A stretch of DNA of 64,000 nt from Jeotgalicoccus psychrophilus DSM 19085 (GTDB taxonomy: Bacteria > Bacillota > Bacilli > Staphylococcales > Salinicoccaceae). Position numbers and translations under genes: made by a program. Under the pieces are notes generated by a model. That model made no database searches. It was given only the letters and a program-made list of their open reading frames with translations, and was not told the origin of the DNA. Location of the stretch: positions 190,169 through 254,168 of the forward strand of contig NZ_KE384463.1 of the NCBI RefSeq assembly GCF_000425845.1, given 5' to 3'. Below are positions 8,684 to 18,794 of this stretch, piece after piece; the stretch's first letter is position 1, and every line of letters starts with the position of its first letter.

Positions 8684-8841
8684 TTTTCCACCTCCCACTT
8701 GAATAATGTCCATAATTCGTCTACAATTACTTCTCGAGAGACAACCGAATAATCTTGGAGAATGTTGTTTATTCGTGTCGTACGTGGACCTTAGGGTTAA
8801 TTTATTAATTCACAAGCGGACACAGAGCGTGGGAGAGGAAA
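8684..8841 (+). ncRNA. Candidate structured RNA (6S-like architecture)
   Basis: In the 376-bp gap before the Nudix gene the ends of this segment pair: CCTCCCAC (8691-8698) with GTGGGAGAGG (8829-8838), extended by TTTCC/GGAAA after a small internal loop. Inside, TGTCC (about 8708) pairs with GGACA (about 8819). A large bubble follows, then an apical arm CCGAATAA/TTATTCG flanked by GAC/GTC (8738-8782). A rod with closing stem, central bubble and apical arm is the layout of 6S RNA, but I cannot confirm the sequence family. An alternative 3' hairpin, GGAG-GGAAA/TTTCC-CTCC (8832-8857), competes with the closing stem, so a leader that switches folds is the other reading. An ORF through here (8706-8963) lacks any coding character. 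Confidence 0.35.
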
Positions 8842-8878
8842 GTTGTTTTCCGCTCCTGTTAAATTTTATAGACATCTT

Positions 8879-8914
8879 AAAGCTCTCTAAGTTCTATTTA
8901 GAGGGTTTTTTAAT
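8879..8914 (+). terminator. Terminator between the candidate RNA and the Nudix gene
   Basis: CTCTCTAA pairs with TTAGAGGG around GTTCTAT and is followed by six T. It lies upstream of the Nudix ribosome-binding site, so it ends an independent transcript or attenuates the downstream gene. Confidence 0.75.
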
Positions 8915-8955
8915 TACAAATAAAGAGAATTTTTCAGCCTGCGAGGAGATTAATC

Positions 8956-9570
8956 ATGAGTAAATTTGATGAACAGATATTAGTAGTAAAACGCGATACT
9001 TTATTTGACGGGGAAACGAATGCTTTTAACGGCTTCATTTCTAAAGACGATAATCGCTATAAAGAAATAGTTAAGACTTTCGGTGAGTTCGAAGTGAAAC
9101 GCCGCGGTGATATGGAAGAGGATCCAAGCTTCAAGCAGCTGATCAGCTACTGTATTATTAGAAACAATGATGAAACGCTTGTTTATAAACGCCTGGACGG
9201 CGGCGGGGAAACGCGTCTGCACGGACTGCTTTCTATCGGCGTCGGCGGCCATATGAACGATGTTGAAAGTGAAGGGGACATCGACGGCAAGCTCCGTGTG
9301 AACGCTGCACGTGAACTTGAAGAAGAGGTTGGCCTGAGTACTGACGATGTTAAAAATATCGAAATCCACGGCTTGATCAACGACGACGATAACGAAGTCG
9401 GCAAAGTTCACATCGGGCTCGTTCTTAAAATCGATATTGAAAAAGATAAAGTGATTAATAATGAAGAAGACACGATTGCACTCGAATGGGTTAAAAATGA
9501 TGTCTTAGAAACGATGTCACCTTATGAATCGTGGAGCGAACTGATTATACGTGATGCTTATGGACAATAA
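8956..9570 (+). CDS. Nudix hydrolase
   Basis: A 204-residue Nudix protein. The Nudix signature begins at GVGGHMNDVESEGD and continues with RELEEEVGL (about 117-125), which keeps the REx2EExG core that binds the metals. The spacer between the glycine and the Arg-Glu core is longer than in the standard 23-residue box, because IDGKLRVNAA is inserted. The N-terminal half (EFEVKRRGDMEEDPSFKQL) resembles a small family of firmicute Nudix proteins of unknown substrate. A GAGGAG site precedes the ATG. Its 3' end overlaps the start of the next gene by 17 nt. Confidence 0.85.
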   Translation: MSKFDEQILVVKRDTLFDGETNAFNGFISKDDNRYKEIVKTFGEFEVKRRGDMEEDPSFKQLISYCIIRNNDETLVYKRLDGGGETRLHGLLSIGVGGHMNDVESEGDIDGKLRVNAARELEEEVGLSTDDVKNIEIHGLINDDDNEVGKVHIGLVLKIDIEKDKVINNEEDTIALEWVKNDVLETMSPYESWSELIIRDAYGQ

Positions 9571-10501
9571 GGTCACAACGCATTACCGGTTTGTTAAAAA
9601 GTTTGAGCGTGACCTGAAGGTGTATTATGACGCCGGCGATGACATGCATTTCTTAAAAACGTTTAACAAGTATATGGATTTATCGGAACCGTCCGAGCTC
9701 GCTGAAGAGATGCTGTATGAAACATTGCTCCGGGCCAAGCGCCCAGGTGAGCTCGTCGACTATTCGCTCGAGCAAATGAACAACGGCGACGGGGATTACG
9801 AAACGCACATGGTCTACATGCTGCAGGCGTTATCTGATATGGGCAACTACGAAGAGGTGCTGGAGTTTTCCGGCCATCTGCTGGAAGAACCGATACCGCA
9901 AGGTTTCCGTGTGGATATTTTGTCTTTAAGACAAAATGCATCGAACAAGCTGAGAGGAATGCTCGCTGCGTCAGAGCCCGTTATCTCTAAAGAAGACTTT
10001 GACAAATTAAATCTGTTTCAGCAGCTTGAGTTCATCGAGAAGATTACGGAAAGTCATGACATCACGTACACGGATTTTATTATAGAAGCTTTCGGTAAAG
10101 CAGAGCGCAATGAATTACAGACCGCTATGCTATTATATTTGCGAAGCGTACGTTCTAATGGTACGCTAACCATTGAGAAATGCGGCGTGAAGATGACGGT
10201 GAAGCCGTCTGAACTCACGAGTCTGGAAGATTACTTTATCGCCCGGGATGTCCTGCCGAAAGTACTTGATGAAGTTGAACAGTTCAACCCGTCATTTACC
10301 GAAGCGACAACCGAGCTCATAATGGGCCATGCGATATATATGTATCCGGTGCAGCCTGATTTTACGAGTGATGCCGTGGTTAAAGCATACAGTGAGCGTA
10401 TTGAAGAAATGCTCGGTATGGAACCATCGTACGAAGCGGATCCAAATGTGAAACGCTGGCTCAGTGAAATCGAGAACGATATTGCGAAGAACTCGCTGTA
10501 A
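9554..10501 (+). CDS. Conserved helical (TPR-like) protein of the tig locus
   Basis: About 315 residues, almost wholly alpha-helical, with paired-helix repeats suggestive of TPR/SEL-like scaffolds (for example LAEEMLYETLLRAKRPGELV and LQALSDMGNYEEVLEFSGHL). A gene of this kind stands immediately upstream of tig in staphylococci; its function is unknown. Possible starts are GTG 9551, ATG 9554 and ATG 9560, all inside the Nudix gene end. None has a clear ribosome-binding site, so translation is probably coupled. The C-terminal half holds a DUF3196-like region; I am not certain of that label. Confidence 0.78.
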   Translation: MLMDNKVTTHYRFVKKFERDLKVYYDAGDDMHFLKTFNKYMDLSEPSELAEEMLYETLLRAKRPGELVDYSLEQMNNGDGDYETHMVYMLQALSDMGNYEEVLEFSGHLLEEPIPQGFRVDILSLRQNASNKLRGMLAASEPVISKEDFDKLNLFQQLEFIEKITESHDITYTDFIIEAFGKAERNELQTAMLLYLRSVRSNGTLTIEKCGVKMTVKPSELTSLEDYFIARDVLPKVLDEVEQFNPSFTEATTELIMGHAIYMYPVQPDFTSDAVVKAYSERIEEMLGMEPSYEADPNVKRWLSEIENDIAKNSL

Positions 10502-10510
10502 ATCAATCAT

Positions 10511-10538
10511 TTGAATCAATATTTGTATGTGTTATAAT
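10511..10538 (+). promoter_or_regulatory. Sigma-A promoter of tig
   Basis: TTGAAT (10511-10516), 16-bp spacer, TATAAT (10533-10538), 44 bp before the tig start. Confidence 0.72.
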
Positions 10539-10582
10539 ATACAGGTTAATTGAAAAATCGACTTAATGGAGGAAAATGTATT

Positions 10583-11872
10583 ATGTCTCAAACATGGGAA
10601 AAACAAGAAGGTAACCAAGGAATTTTAACAATTACAATTCCAAGTGAAGAACTAAACACTGCTTTGGATGAAGCATTTATAAAAGTATCTAAGGACATTG
10701 ATATGCCTGGATTCAGAAAAGGTAAAGTACCGCGTCAAATGTTCGAAAAACGTTTTGGTGTAGAATCTCTTTACCAGGATGCATTAGACATTCTTTTACC
10801 TGTACATTACGGGAAAGCTGTAGACGAAGCTGGTATTACACCGGTTGCTCAGCCTGACGTAGATGTTGAACAGATTGAAAAAGGCAAAGAAGTTATTCTT
10901 AAAGCAACTGTTACAGTTGAACCTGAAGTTAAACTAGGCGAATACAAAAACCTTGAAGGTGAAGAAGTCGACACAGAAGTGACTGACGAAGAAGTTAATC
11001 ACCAAATCGACCACATTCTTACTGAGTACTCTGATTTAGTAGTTAAAGAAGAAGGTACAGTTGAAGAAGGCGATATCGCGACAATCGATTTCCACGGATT
11101 CGTTGACGGAGAAGCTTTCGAAGGCGGACACGCTCACGACTACGAAATCGAAATTGGCTCTAACTCATTCATCCCTGGCTTTGAAGAGCAAATGGTAGGC
11201 ATGGAAATCGGCGAAGAGAAAGACGTTAACGTTACTTTCCCTGAAGAGTACCACGCTGAAGAGTTAGCTGGTAAAGAAGCAGTATTCCAAGTTAAAGTGA
11301 ACTCACTTAAACAAAAAGAAACGCCGGAATTAACTGACGAGTTTGTAGCTGAGCTTGAAAACCGTGAAGCTAAAACTGTAGACGAACTTAAAGCTGAACT
11401 TCAAGAAGAAGTTAAAGCTAAAAAAGAAAGCGACTACGAAGTTACATTAAAAGAAAGCTTAGTAGCTAAAGCTGCTGACAACGCTGACATTGATGTACCG
11501 GATGCAATGGTGGATACTGAAACTGACCGTATGCTTCAGGAATTCGAACAGAACTTATCACAGCAGGGCTTAACTCTTGAACTTTACACACAGCTGTCAG
11601 GTCAAGACGAAAACGCTCTTCGTGAACAAATGAAAGAAGATGCACTTAAACGCGTTCGTACGAACTTAACGTTAAGACAAATTGCAGAAGAAGAAAATAT
11701 CGAAGTAACTGAAGCAGATACAGACGCTGAACTTAGCCGTCTGGCTGAGCAGTTCGGTATGCCTTTAGAAGATGTTAAGAACGCTCTTGGCGGCGCTGAC
11801 ATGCTTAAAGAAGATGTTAAAATCCAAAAAGCTTTAAACGTATTAGTAGACAACCGTAAAAAAGCTGAATAA
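10583..11872 (+). CDS. tig: Trigger factor, ribosome-associated chaperone and prolyl isomerase
   Basis: Binds nascent chains at the ribosome exit tunnel. The 429-residue product starts at ATG 10583 with GGAGG 10 nt upstream; the longer frame from 10550 is not used. The ribosome-binding loop with the GFRKGKVPR signature (residues about 43-51) is intact. The FKBP-type PPIase domain (about 150-245) begins at [22 protein letters not shown]. The C-terminal helical arms follow and end at [12 protein letters not shown]. It has its own promoter and a strong terminator and lies just upstream of clpX, as in other Bacillales. Confidence 0.97.
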   Translation: MSQTWEKQEGNQGILTITIPSEELNTALDEAFIKVSKDIDMPGFRKGKVPRQMFEKRFGVESLYQDALDILLPVHYGKAVDEAGITPVAQPDVDVEQIEKGKEVILKATVTVEPEVKLGEYKNLEGEEVDTEVTDEEVNHQIDHILTEYSDLVVKEEGTVEEGDIATIDFHGFVDGEAFEGGHAHDYEIEIGSNSFIPGFEEQMVGMEIGEEKDVNVTFPEEYHAEELAGKEAVFQVKVNSLKQKETPELTDEFVAELENREAKTVDELKAELQEEVKAKKESDYEVTLKESLVAKAADNADIDVPDAMVDTETDRMLQEFEQNLSQQGLTLELYTQLSGQDENALREQMKEDALKRVRTNLTLRQIAEEENIEVTEADTDAELSRLAEQFGMPLEDVKNALGGADMLKEDVKIQKALNVLVDNRKKAE

Positions 11873-11893
11873 TCTATAAATTGAACCACATAC

Positions 11894-11932
11894 ATGAAAA
11901 GCTCTGCACCTAAAGTGTAGAGCTTTTCATCA
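11894..11932 (+). terminator. tig terminator
   Basis: The stem ATGAAAAGCTCTGCAC pairs with GTGTAGAGCTTTTCAT around CTAAA. Confidence 0.85.
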
Positions 11933-12005
11933 ATATGCAGCTCAATTGATTTAAGGTAGATTTTCTAGTATATTTTATTAGAAGTATATAATGAGGTGTA
12001 TATAA

Positions 12006-13262
12006 ATGTTTAAATTTAATGAAGAAGATACAGATTTAACCTGCTCATTCTGTGGTAAAGATCAGGAACAGGTTAAGAAACTTATCGCCGGCAGCGGTGT
12101 ATACATTTGTAACGAATGTATCGAACTATGCTATGAAATTATAGAAGAAGAACTTAAGATGGATCACACTGCAGTTTTCGATTATATTCCGAAACCGCAG
12201 GAAATTTTAGAATCACTCGATGAGTATGTTATCGGCCAGCTGAACGCTAAACGCGCACTCAGCGTAGCTGTATACAACCACTACAAGCGTATTAACAACA
12301 TGGGCGAAGATGAAGTTGAAATTGCTAAAAGTAATATCGCTTTAATCGGTCCTACAGGAAGCGGTAAAACACTTCTTGCACAAACATTAGCCCGTTCACT
12401 GAACGTGCCATTTGCGATTGCTGATGCGACGAGTCTGACTGAAGCAGGTTACGTGGGTGACGACGTTGAGAACATTCTTCTCCGTTTAATTCAGGCAGCG
12501 GACTTCGATGTTGAACGTGCTGAACAGGGCATTATTTACGTTGATGAAATCGATAAAATCGCACGTAAGAGCGAAAACACATCGATTACCAGAGACGTAT
12601 CCGGTGAAGGCGTACAGCAGGCACTGCTTAAAATCTTAGAAGGCACAACTGCAAGCGTTCCTCCGCAAGGCGGACGCAAGCATCCGAACCAGGAGTCTAT
12701 CCAGATCGATACGACGAACATCCTGTTTATTCTCGGCGGTGCATTCGACGGTATGGAAGACATCATTAAACGCCGTCTAGGCGATAAAGTGATTGGTTTC
12801 GGCGGCGCAGGTGAAGACTTTACGGATAAAGACGCACTTATGGCGAAAGTCCGTCCGGACGACCTTCAGAGCTACGGTCTGATTCCTGAATTTATCGGCC
12901 GTGTGCCGATCATCAGCTACTTAGAGGAGCTTGATGTTGACGCCTTGAAATCAATTTTAACTGAGCCGAAAAATGCGCTCGTTAAACAATATACGAGAAT
13001 GATGTTAATCGACGACGTTGAACTTGAGTTTGAAGAAGACGCACTTGACGCAATCGCAGAACTTGCTATTGCACGTAAGACAGGTGCCCGCGGACTGCGT
13101 TCAATCATTGAAGAGCGCATGGTGGACATTATGTTCAAAGTGCCTTCAAACGACGACATTAAGAAAGTCGTTATTACCCGTGAAACGATTATAGATGAAA
13201 AAGATCCGCTGATTTTTGATGCGGATGGCAAAGAAATTACAGAAGATAAAAAAAGTGCATAA
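12006..13262 (+). CDS. clpX: ATP-dependent unfoldase subunit ClpX
   Basis: AAA+ unfoldase that feeds ClpP. 418 aa. N-terminal C4 zinc domain with CSFCGK (about 14-19) and CNECIELC (about 36-43). Walker A GPTGSGKT (about 117), Walker [11 protein letters not shown] (about 178), pore loop GYVGDD, and sensor region [12 protein letters not shown] containing the IGF-type loop needed to dock ClpP. Arg finger [16 protein letters not shown] precedes the ATG. A terminator hairpin lies directly behind the stop, so read-through into engB is probably partial. Confidence 0.98.
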   Translation: MFKFNEEDTDLTCSFCGKDQEQVKKLIAGSGVYICNECIELCYEIIEEELKMDHTAVFDYIPKPQEILESLDEYVIGQLNAKRALSVAVYNHYKRINNMGEDEVEIAKSNIALIGPTGSGKTLLAQTLARSLNVPFAIADATSLTEAGYVGDDVENILLRLIQAADFDVERAEQGIIYVDEIDKIARKSENTSITRDVSGEGVQQALLKILEGTTASVPPQGGRKHPNQESIQIDTTNILFILGGAFDGMEDIIKRRLGDKVIGFGGAGEDFTDKDALMAKVRPDDLQSYGLIPEFIGRVPIISYLEELDVDALKSILTEPKNALVKQYTRMMLIDDVELEFEEDALDAIAELAIARKTGARGLRSIIEERMVDIMFKVPSNDDIKKVVITRETIIDEKDPLIFDADGKEITEDKKSA

Positions 13263-13267
13263 AATAT

Positions 13268-13295
13268 AAAGGCTGTCATTGCGACAGCCTTTTTT
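13268..13295 (+). terminator. clpX terminator / attenuator before engB
   Basis: AAAGGCTGTC, loop ATTGC, GACAGCC, then six T. It lies 17 bp before the engB start, and the engB ribosome-binding site begins right behind the T run. Confidence 0.85.
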
Positions 13296-13311
13296 AAAGG
13301 AAGTGACCAGC

Positions 13312-13899
13312 ATGAAAATTAATCCAAGTAACGTAGATATTATTACTTCTGCAGTGAGTCCGGAACATTACCCGGAGACCGGTTTAAAAGAAATCGCATT
13401 GAGCGGGCGTTCAAACGTCGGTAAATCATCATTTATTAACGCTATGTGCGGCCGTAAAGGCGTCGCGCGTACTTCATCAAAACCGGGGAAAACAATTACC
13501 CTGAATTTCTACAACGCAGATAAGAAGTTTGTCTTTGTCGATGTGCCGGGCTACGGCTACGCAAAACAGTCGAAGTCTGAACGCGAGAAGTGGGGCGGCA
13601 TGATCGAAGGCTACTTAAAAGACCGTGAAACACTCACATGTGTTGTACAGTTAGTCGACCTGCGTCATCCGCCGACAGCAGATGATATTTCGATGTACGA
13701 TTTCTTGAAATATTACGAACTGCCGGTAATTATCGTTGCGACAAAGGCGGACAAAATTGCCCGCGGTAAAGTTCAAAAGCACATCAGTGTTATAAAAAGA
13801 GAGCTGGAAATGGAACCTGAAGACCAGATTTTCCCATTTTCTTCCTTAGACAAGCGAAATCTGCCTGAAATTATGACAGCTTTACAAAAGTTTGTCTAG
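13312..13899 (+). CDS. engB: Ribosome-biogenesis GTPase EngB/YsxC
   Basis: Essential GTPase for late 50S assembly. 195 aa from ATG 13312, with AAGGAAG 8 nt upstream; the upstream extension from 13279 runs through the terminator and is rejected. G1 GRSNVGKSS (about 31-39), G2/switch TSSKPGKT, G3 DVPGYGYAK (about 76), G4 TKAD (about 144) and G5 SSLD (about 177) are all present. It follows clpX as in Bacillus and Staphylococcus. Confidence 0.97.
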   Translation: MKINPSNVDIITSAVSPEHYPETGLKEIALSGRSNVGKSSFINAMCGRKGVARTSSKPGKTITLNFYNADKKFVFVDVPGYGYAKQSKSEREKWGGMIEGYLKDRETLTCVVQLVDLRHPPTADDISMYDFLKYYELPVIIVATKADKIARGKVQKHISVIKRELEMEPEDQIFPFSSLDKRNLPEIMTALQKFV

Positions 13900-14004
13900 A
13901 ATGCTTGATATATACCTAATTTATAATTAGTATAAATAGGGAATAGATAAAGTGGTCCAACTGAGCACCTTTATTTGTGAGTTAAGTTTTGAGGGGGCAT
14001 TATA

Positions 14005-15351
14005 GTGCATATTATTGCATTAAGTCTAAATTATAAAAAAACCGGCGTTGAAGAACGCGAACAGGTGACATTCCAGGACGAAGAAGTCGTTGAAGCACTG
14101 CATAAATTACGCGAACAAAAAAGCATACTTGAAGCGACATTGCTGTCGACGTGCAACCGCACAGAATTGTATGTAGTGAGTGATCAGGAACATACGGGGG
14201 CGTATTATTCCAGAAAATTCCTCGCTGACTGGTTCGATGTTGAATACGAAAAAATTAAAGATATGACAGATATGAAAGTAGCTGACGAAGCTGTTTCTCA
14301 TCTGTTTAAAGTGACTGCCGGACTAGATTCGATGGTGCTGGGTGAAACGCAGATTCTCGGCCAGATCAGAGATGCGTTTTTAACTGCGCAGGAAGAACAT
14401 ACGACAGGGACAATCTTTAACAAGCTGTTTAAAGAAGCGATTACTGTCGCTAAACGCGGCCATAGTGAAACTGATATTTCGAAGAACGCAGTATCGATTT
14501 CATATGCAGCGGTAGAGCTTGCCAAACGCATTTTTGCCAATGTTAAGAAAAGCCGTGTGCTCGTTATCGGTGCAGGTGAAATGGCTGAAGAGTCACTCTT
14601 AAACTTAACGTCAAACGGTATCGAAGACGTCGTGGTCTTAAACCGTTCGGTTGAAAAAGCAGAAGAGCTGGCAGCACGCTTTAACGGCCGTGCAGCAAAT
14701 CTGCACGCTTTAGAGTCTGAATTAAAAGAAGCTGACATCGTAATTTCAAGCACATCGTCACCGGATTATGTCATTAAAAAAGATATGATCGACATGGTGA
14801 ATAAAACACGCGGCGGTTCACCGCTTATTTTAATCGATATCGCAATGCCGAGAGACATTGATCCTGAAATTGATTCAAGCGGCAACGTCTATATGTACAA
14901 TGTGGATGATTTGCAGGGCTTAGTTGACTCTAACCTCGCTTCACGCGAACAGGAAGCCGAAAAAATCAAAGCGATGATAGACGGCACGACTGCGGAATTT
15001 GAAGATTGGCTCCGCGTTCAAGGTGTCGTGCCTGTTATTCAGGCGATGCGTACGAAGTCTTTAAACATTCACGATGAGACACTGGATTCACTGGAGCGTA
15101 AACTGCCGGATATGACAGAACGTGACCGCACGGTAATCTCAAAACATATGAAGAGTATTATTAATCAAATGCTGCGCGATCCGATTATTTTTACGAAAGA
15201 AATCGCCGGCGACAAAAAACGCGATGAGAAACTCGAAGATATTATGGCAATGTTCCATATTGAAGAAGAGGTTGAACTGGCGCGCGAAGATTCAAGTTCG
15301 AAACAAAGAGAGAAGCTCAGAGCACGTAAAGAACAGCTTAACCTTAATTAG
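14005..15351 (+). CDS. hemA: Glutamyl-tRNA reductase
   Basis: First step of C5-pathway tetrapyrrole synthesis: NADPH-dependent reduction of Glu-tRNA(Glu) to glutamate-1-semialdehyde. 448 aa from a GTG at 14005 behind a strong GAGGGGG. The catalytic cysteine lies in LLSTCNRTELY (about residue 50). GLDSMVLGETQILGQIRDA (about 106-124) is the signature. The NADPH domain has VIGAGEMAE (about 190). The dimerisation helices lie at the C-terminus. First gene of a six-gene hem operon. In the family the N-terminus controls haem-dependent proteolysis; nothing in this sequence tests that. Confidence 0.97.
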   Translation: MHIIALSLNYKKTGVEEREQVTFQDEEVVEALHKLREQKSILEATLLSTCNRTELYVVSDQEHTGAYYSRKFLADWFDVEYEKIKDMTDMKVADEAVSHLFKVTAGLDSMVLGETQILGQIRDAFLTAQEEHTTGTIFNKLFKEAITVAKRGHSETDISKNAVSISYAAVELAKRIFANVKKSRVLVIGAGEMAEESLLNLTSNGIEDVVVLNRSVEKAEELAARFNGRAANLHALESELKEADIVISSTSSPDYVIKKDMIDMVNKTRGGSPLILIDIAMPRDIDPEIDSSGNVYMYNVDDLQGLVDSNLASREQEAEKIKAMIDGTTAEFEDWLRVQGVVPVIQAMRTKSLNIHDETLDSLERKLPDMTERDRTVISKHMKSIINQMLRDPIIFTKEIAGDKKRDEKLEDIMAMFHIEEEVELAREDSSSKQREKLRARKEQLNLN

Positions 15352-15366
15352 CAAGGTGGATATCTT

Positions 15367-16191
15367 ATGGATATGATGTTCCGCATTCAAGAAATTATAT
15401 TACTGCTTTACTTTATCAGCCTTTCTGCACTGTCATATGATTTGTTTTTAAGAAATCGACAAGTCAGAAAGGTTTCTCTGTATGTACTGACCCCGGCGGT
15501 AATACTGCACTTTCTGTCTGTTGTGCAGCTCGGAATCCAGCTTGGCAGAATTCCGATATTAACGCTTGCTGAAAGTATATTCAGCTTAAGCCTGGTATTT
15601 ATACTGCTCGGGCTTATACATTTTATGAAGACGAAATCGGAATTTATACTACTGTTTTACTTAATTATTACGATAGTTTTAATGACGTTCTATACATTTT
15701 CAGCGCTGAACTTCAGTTCAACGGCACTGACGCTTGAAATTGTGAACGAGCTCTTAATCGTCCATGTAGGCAGTGCACTGGCAGCCTATGTTATGTTCTT
15801 TATCGGCATGCTGAATGCCGTTATATACTTAGTTCAGCGCCGCAACTTAAAACAGAAAAAATTCAACAGAAGTTTCTTTTCGCTTTTCAGCATTGGCACC
15901 GCCGAAAAAGTAATGCTCAGGCTGACCTTTATCGGTGTGATTTTAATGAGTATAAGTATTATAATAGGAATCGTCTGGGGACTTCAGATCATTGGTCCAA
16001 GTGTCGTCTATGATCCGAAAGTCATCGGCACTGTATATGTTATTATTATGTACAGCATTATTTTAACAATGGTTAAATTTAAAGGTGATACGGCGAAATT
16101 TGCAGTATACAGCATCGCAATTTTTGTCTTTGTCATGCTGAATTATTTAATTCTTTCAGAATTATCGAGTTTTCATTTTTGGTCACTTTAA
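15367..16191 (+). CDS. hemX: HemX/CcsA-family integral membrane protein
   Basis: 274 residues with about eight transmembrane segments, in the cytochrome c assembly (CcsA/HemX) family. In B. subtilis HemX lowers the level of HemA. A WGLQIIGPS element near the C-terminus corresponds to the position of the family's WG motif. It starts 16 bp after hemA with AAGGTGG and is followed 14 bp later by hemC, the conserved hemA-hemX-hemC order. Confidence 0.92.
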   Translation: MDMMFRIQEIILLLYFISLSALSYDLFLRNRQVRKVSLYVLTPAVILHFLSVVQLGIQLGRIPILTLAESIFSLSLVFILLGLIHFMKTKSEFILLFYLIITIVLMTFYTFSALNFSSTALTLEIVNELLIVHVGSALAAYVMFFIGMLNAVIYLVQRRNLKQKKFNRSFFSLFSIGTAEKVMLRLTFIGVILMSISIIIGIVWGLQIIGPSVVYDPKVIGTVYVIIMYSIILTMVKFKGDTAKFAVYSIAIFVFVMLNYLILSELSSFHFWSL

Positions 16192-16205
16192 GGAGAGTAT
16201 AAATC

Positions 16206-17138
16206 ATGAGAAAAATTATCGTTGGTTCACGCAGAAGCGGACTTGCCTTAACGCAGTCGAAACAGTTTATTAAGAAACTGCAGGCACAGTTCCCGGATGC
16301 TGAAATTGAAATAAAAGAAATCGTCACTAAAGGTGACCGCATCGTCGACGTACAGTTATCTAAAGTCGGCGGCAAGGGATTATTTGTTAAAGAAATTGAA
16401 GAAGCACTTAAAAATAAAGAAATCGACATGGCGATTCACAGCTTAAAAGACGTACCGAGCGAACTGCCTGAAGGCTTCACAATTGCATGTGTGCCTGAAC
16501 GTGAAGATATGCGCGACGCCTTTTTATCGAATAATAAAGTATTATTTAAAGACCTGCCGGCTGGCAGCATCGTCGGCACGTCAAGTCTCCGCCGCGGTGC
16601 ACAGCTGTTAGCAATGCGCGATGATATTACTGTGAACTGGGTCAGAGGCAACATCGATACTCGCATTAAGAAAATGGAGTCGGGCGAATACGACGCTATT
16701 TTACTAGCGGCTGCAGGACTTAAACGTATGGGCTGGAGCGACAACGTTGTCACTGAATACTTCGACCCTGAAGAGTTTATTCCGGCAATTGCACAAGGGG
16801 CTTTAGGCATCGAAGTGCGTGAAGATGACACTGAATTAATAGAAATGCTGCAAACTGTCCACTCGGACCATGACGCGACGTGCACGACTGCTGAGCGTAC
16901 GTTCTTAAAACGTATGGACGGCAGCTGCCAGGTGCCAATCGGCGGTTACGCAACGCTTGAGGACGGCGAATTGTACTTAACAGGATTAATTATGTCCGAA
17001 GACGGCAATGAACGGTTTGTTGTAAAGAAATCACATCAGGATCCGGTTCAGCTGGGTAACCTTGTTGCTGATGAAATGCAGAAAATCGGTGCGAAAGATA
17101 TTATCGACATGATTAATGAGAATAATGCCGAGCAGTAA
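16206..17138 (+). CDS. hemC: Porphobilinogen deaminase (hydroxymethylbilane synthase)
   Basis: Polymerises four porphobilinogens into hydroxymethylbilane. 310 aa. N-terminal [26 protein letters not shown] (catalytic Asp region, about 80), [22 protein letters not shown], and the dipyrromethane-cofactor cysteine in [10 protein letters not shown] (about 240). AGGAG lies before the ATG. hemD begins 23 bp inside its 3' end, so translation is coupled. Confidence 0.97.
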   Translation: MRKIIVGSRRSGLALTQSKQFIKKLQAQFPDAEIEIKEIVTKGDRIVDVQLSKVGGKGLFVKEIEEALKNKEIDMAIHSLKDVPSELPEGFTIACVPEREDMRDAFLSNNKVLFKDLPAGSIVGTSSLRRGAQLLAMRDDITVNWVRGNIDTRIKKMESGEYDAILLAAAGLKRMGWSDNVVTEYFDPEEFIPAIAQGALGIEVREDDTELIEMLQTVHSDHDATCTTAERTFLKRMDGSCQVPIGGYATLEDGELYLTGLIMSEDGNERFVVKKSHQDPVQLGNLVADEMQKIGAKDIIDMINENNAEQ

Positions 17139-17823
17139 ACCGGTTGTTTACGTGACACAGTCAACATTTGAAGAGGGGGAGGACGAGGCCTTAAATCTCG
17201 TCCATGCACCGCTCATTACGACTGAACGTCTGCCTTTTGACGAGACAGTTTTAAATACACACTATACGTGGCTCGTTATGACGAGTAAAAATACGGTGAA
17301 ACATTTTCTGCCGTTTTTTAAACGTGTCAAAACGGATCACATTTCAAGCATCGGCGTAAAAACGACCGAAGCATTGAACAGTTACGGCATCGATGTGGAC
17401 TTTGAGCCGTCGACCTATACACAGGAAGGGTTTATCGAAGAATTCACGATTAAGCCCGGCGATAAAATACTGTATCCGGCGAGCACGAAAAAACGTCCGC
17501 TGATGCGGGACTATATGCGTGAATCGGGGGCAATCGTTACAGAAATCGAATTGTATTACCCGAAAGTTCACGAAGGTTCGATTGAACAGATCAGAAAAAA
17601 CATAAATCATATCGATTATTTAACGTTATCATCACCGTCTGCAGTCGACAGTTTAATGGGCCATTTTAAAGCTGATGAACTGAAGAATATTCATTTAATC
17701 GCGATTGGTCACGTGACTGAAGCGAGATTAAAGGAGTACGGCCTGACTGCATCAAAACCGGAGCATGAAACACTCGGACATATGATTGATTTTATAAAGG
17801 AGAGTATTCATAATGAATTTTGA
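17116..17823 (+). CDS. hemD: Uroporphyrinogen-III synthase
   Basis: Closes and inverts ring D of hydroxymethylbilane to give uroporphyrinogen III. 235 aa (or 232 from ATG 17125). HemD is poorly conserved. The recognisable parts are [11 protein letters not shown] (about 54), [14 protein letters not shown] (about 76), [16 protein letters not shown] (about 175), and [15 protein letters not shown] near the C-terminus. It overlaps hemC upstream and hemB downstream (11 bp), which fixes its identity by position. Confidence 0.93.
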   Translation: MRIMPSSKPVVYVTQSTFEEGEDEALNLVHAPLITTERLPFDETVLNTHYTWLVMTSKNTVKHFLPFFKRVKTDHISSIGVKTTEALNSYGIDVDFEPSTYTQEGFIEEFTIKPGDKILYPASTKKRPLMRDYMRESGAIVTEIELYYPKVHEGSIEQIRKNINHIDYLTLSSPSAVDSLMGHFKADELKNIHLIAIGHVTEARLKEYGLTASKPEHETLGHMIDFIKESIHNEF

Positions 17824-18793
17824 CAGACATCGCCGTTTAAGACAAAGCGGCTTTATGCGCGACATGGTACGCGAAACAAAACTATCAAAAGATGATTTAA
17901 TCTATCCGATTTTCGTCGTTGAAAAACCGGACGTCAAACAGGAAGTATCATCGATGAAAGGTGTATATCAGATTTCATTGAACCTGCTTAAAGAAGAGCT
18001 GGACGAGGTCGTTGCACTTGGCATTAAGAGTGTTATTTTCTTCGGCATTCCGAATGAAAAAGATCCTGAAGGTACAGGGGCTTACCACGATCACGGTATC
18101 GTGCAGGAAGCGTGCCGCCTGTCGAAAGAACATTATCCTGAACTGCTCGTTATTTTAGACACGTGCTTATGTGAATATACAGATCACGGCCACTGCGGCT
18201 TAATTGATCCTGTAACTAAAGACGTCGACAATGATGCATCACTGCCATTGCTCGTACAGACTGCAGTATCACAAGCTAAAGCCGGTGCTGATATTATTGC
18301 ACCAAGCAATATGATGGATGGTTTCGTTACTGAAATCCGCCAGGGGCTGGACGCTGCGGGCTACTCGCATATTCCAATTATGAGCTACGGCATTAAGTAT
18401 TCGTCTAAGTTCTACGGTCCGTTCAGAGATGCAGCGGAATCAACTCCGTCATTCGGCGACCGCCGAACGTATCAGATGGATCCGGCGAACCGTCTGGAGG
18501 CACTCCGTGAACTAGACAGCGATATACTTGAAGGTGCGGATATGATGATCGTTAAACCGGCCTTGTCTTACCTCGATATTATTCGCGATGTGCGCAATAA
18601 CTCAAATCTGCCGATCGTTGCTTATAACGTGAGCGGTGAGTATGCAATGACGCGTAATGCAATTGATCAGGGACTTTTAGATGAAGAAGTAATCGCTGAA
18701 CAGATGATTTCAATGAAGCGCGCAGGCGCTGATATGATTATTACTTATTTCGCAAAAGAACTTGCGGAAAAAATTAATAAGGGAGAAATTTAA
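17813..18793 (+). CDS. hemB: Delta-aminolevulinic acid dehydratase (porphobilinogen synthase)
   Basis: Condenses two 5-aminolevulinates to porphobilinogen. 326 aa. The zinc site is [14 protein letters not shown] (about 119-132), with all three cysteines, so this is the zinc-dependent class. The Schiff-base lysines lie in [18 protein letters not shown] (about 195) and [11 protein letters not shown] (about 248). AAGGAG lies before the ATG within the hemD end. Followed at once by hemL. Confidence 0.98.
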   Translation: MNFDRHRRLRQSGFMRDMVRETKLSKDDLIYPIFVVEKPDVKQEVSSMKGVYQISLNLLKEELDEVVALGIKSVIFFGIPNEKDPEGTGAYHDHGIVQEACRLSKEHYPELLVILDTCLCEYTDHGHCGLIDPVTKDVDNDASLPLLVQTAVSQAKAGADIIAPSNMMDGFVTEIRQGLDAAGYSHIPIMSYGIKYSSKFYGPFRDAAESTPSFGDRRTYQMDPANRLEALRELDSDILEGADMMIVKPALSYLDIIRDVRNNSNLPIVAYNVSGEYAMTRNAIDQGLLDEEVIAEQMISMKRAGADMIITYFAKELAEKINKGEI

Positions 18794-18794
18794 G

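Noticed and set aside
8706-8963. 85-codon ORF upstream of the Nudix gene
   Set aside because: No ribosome-binding site, it runs through a terminator hairpin and through the proposed RNA stems, and its composition is not protein-like.
13279-13311. Extended N-terminus of EngB
   Set aside because: It lies within the clpX terminator hairpin and T run.
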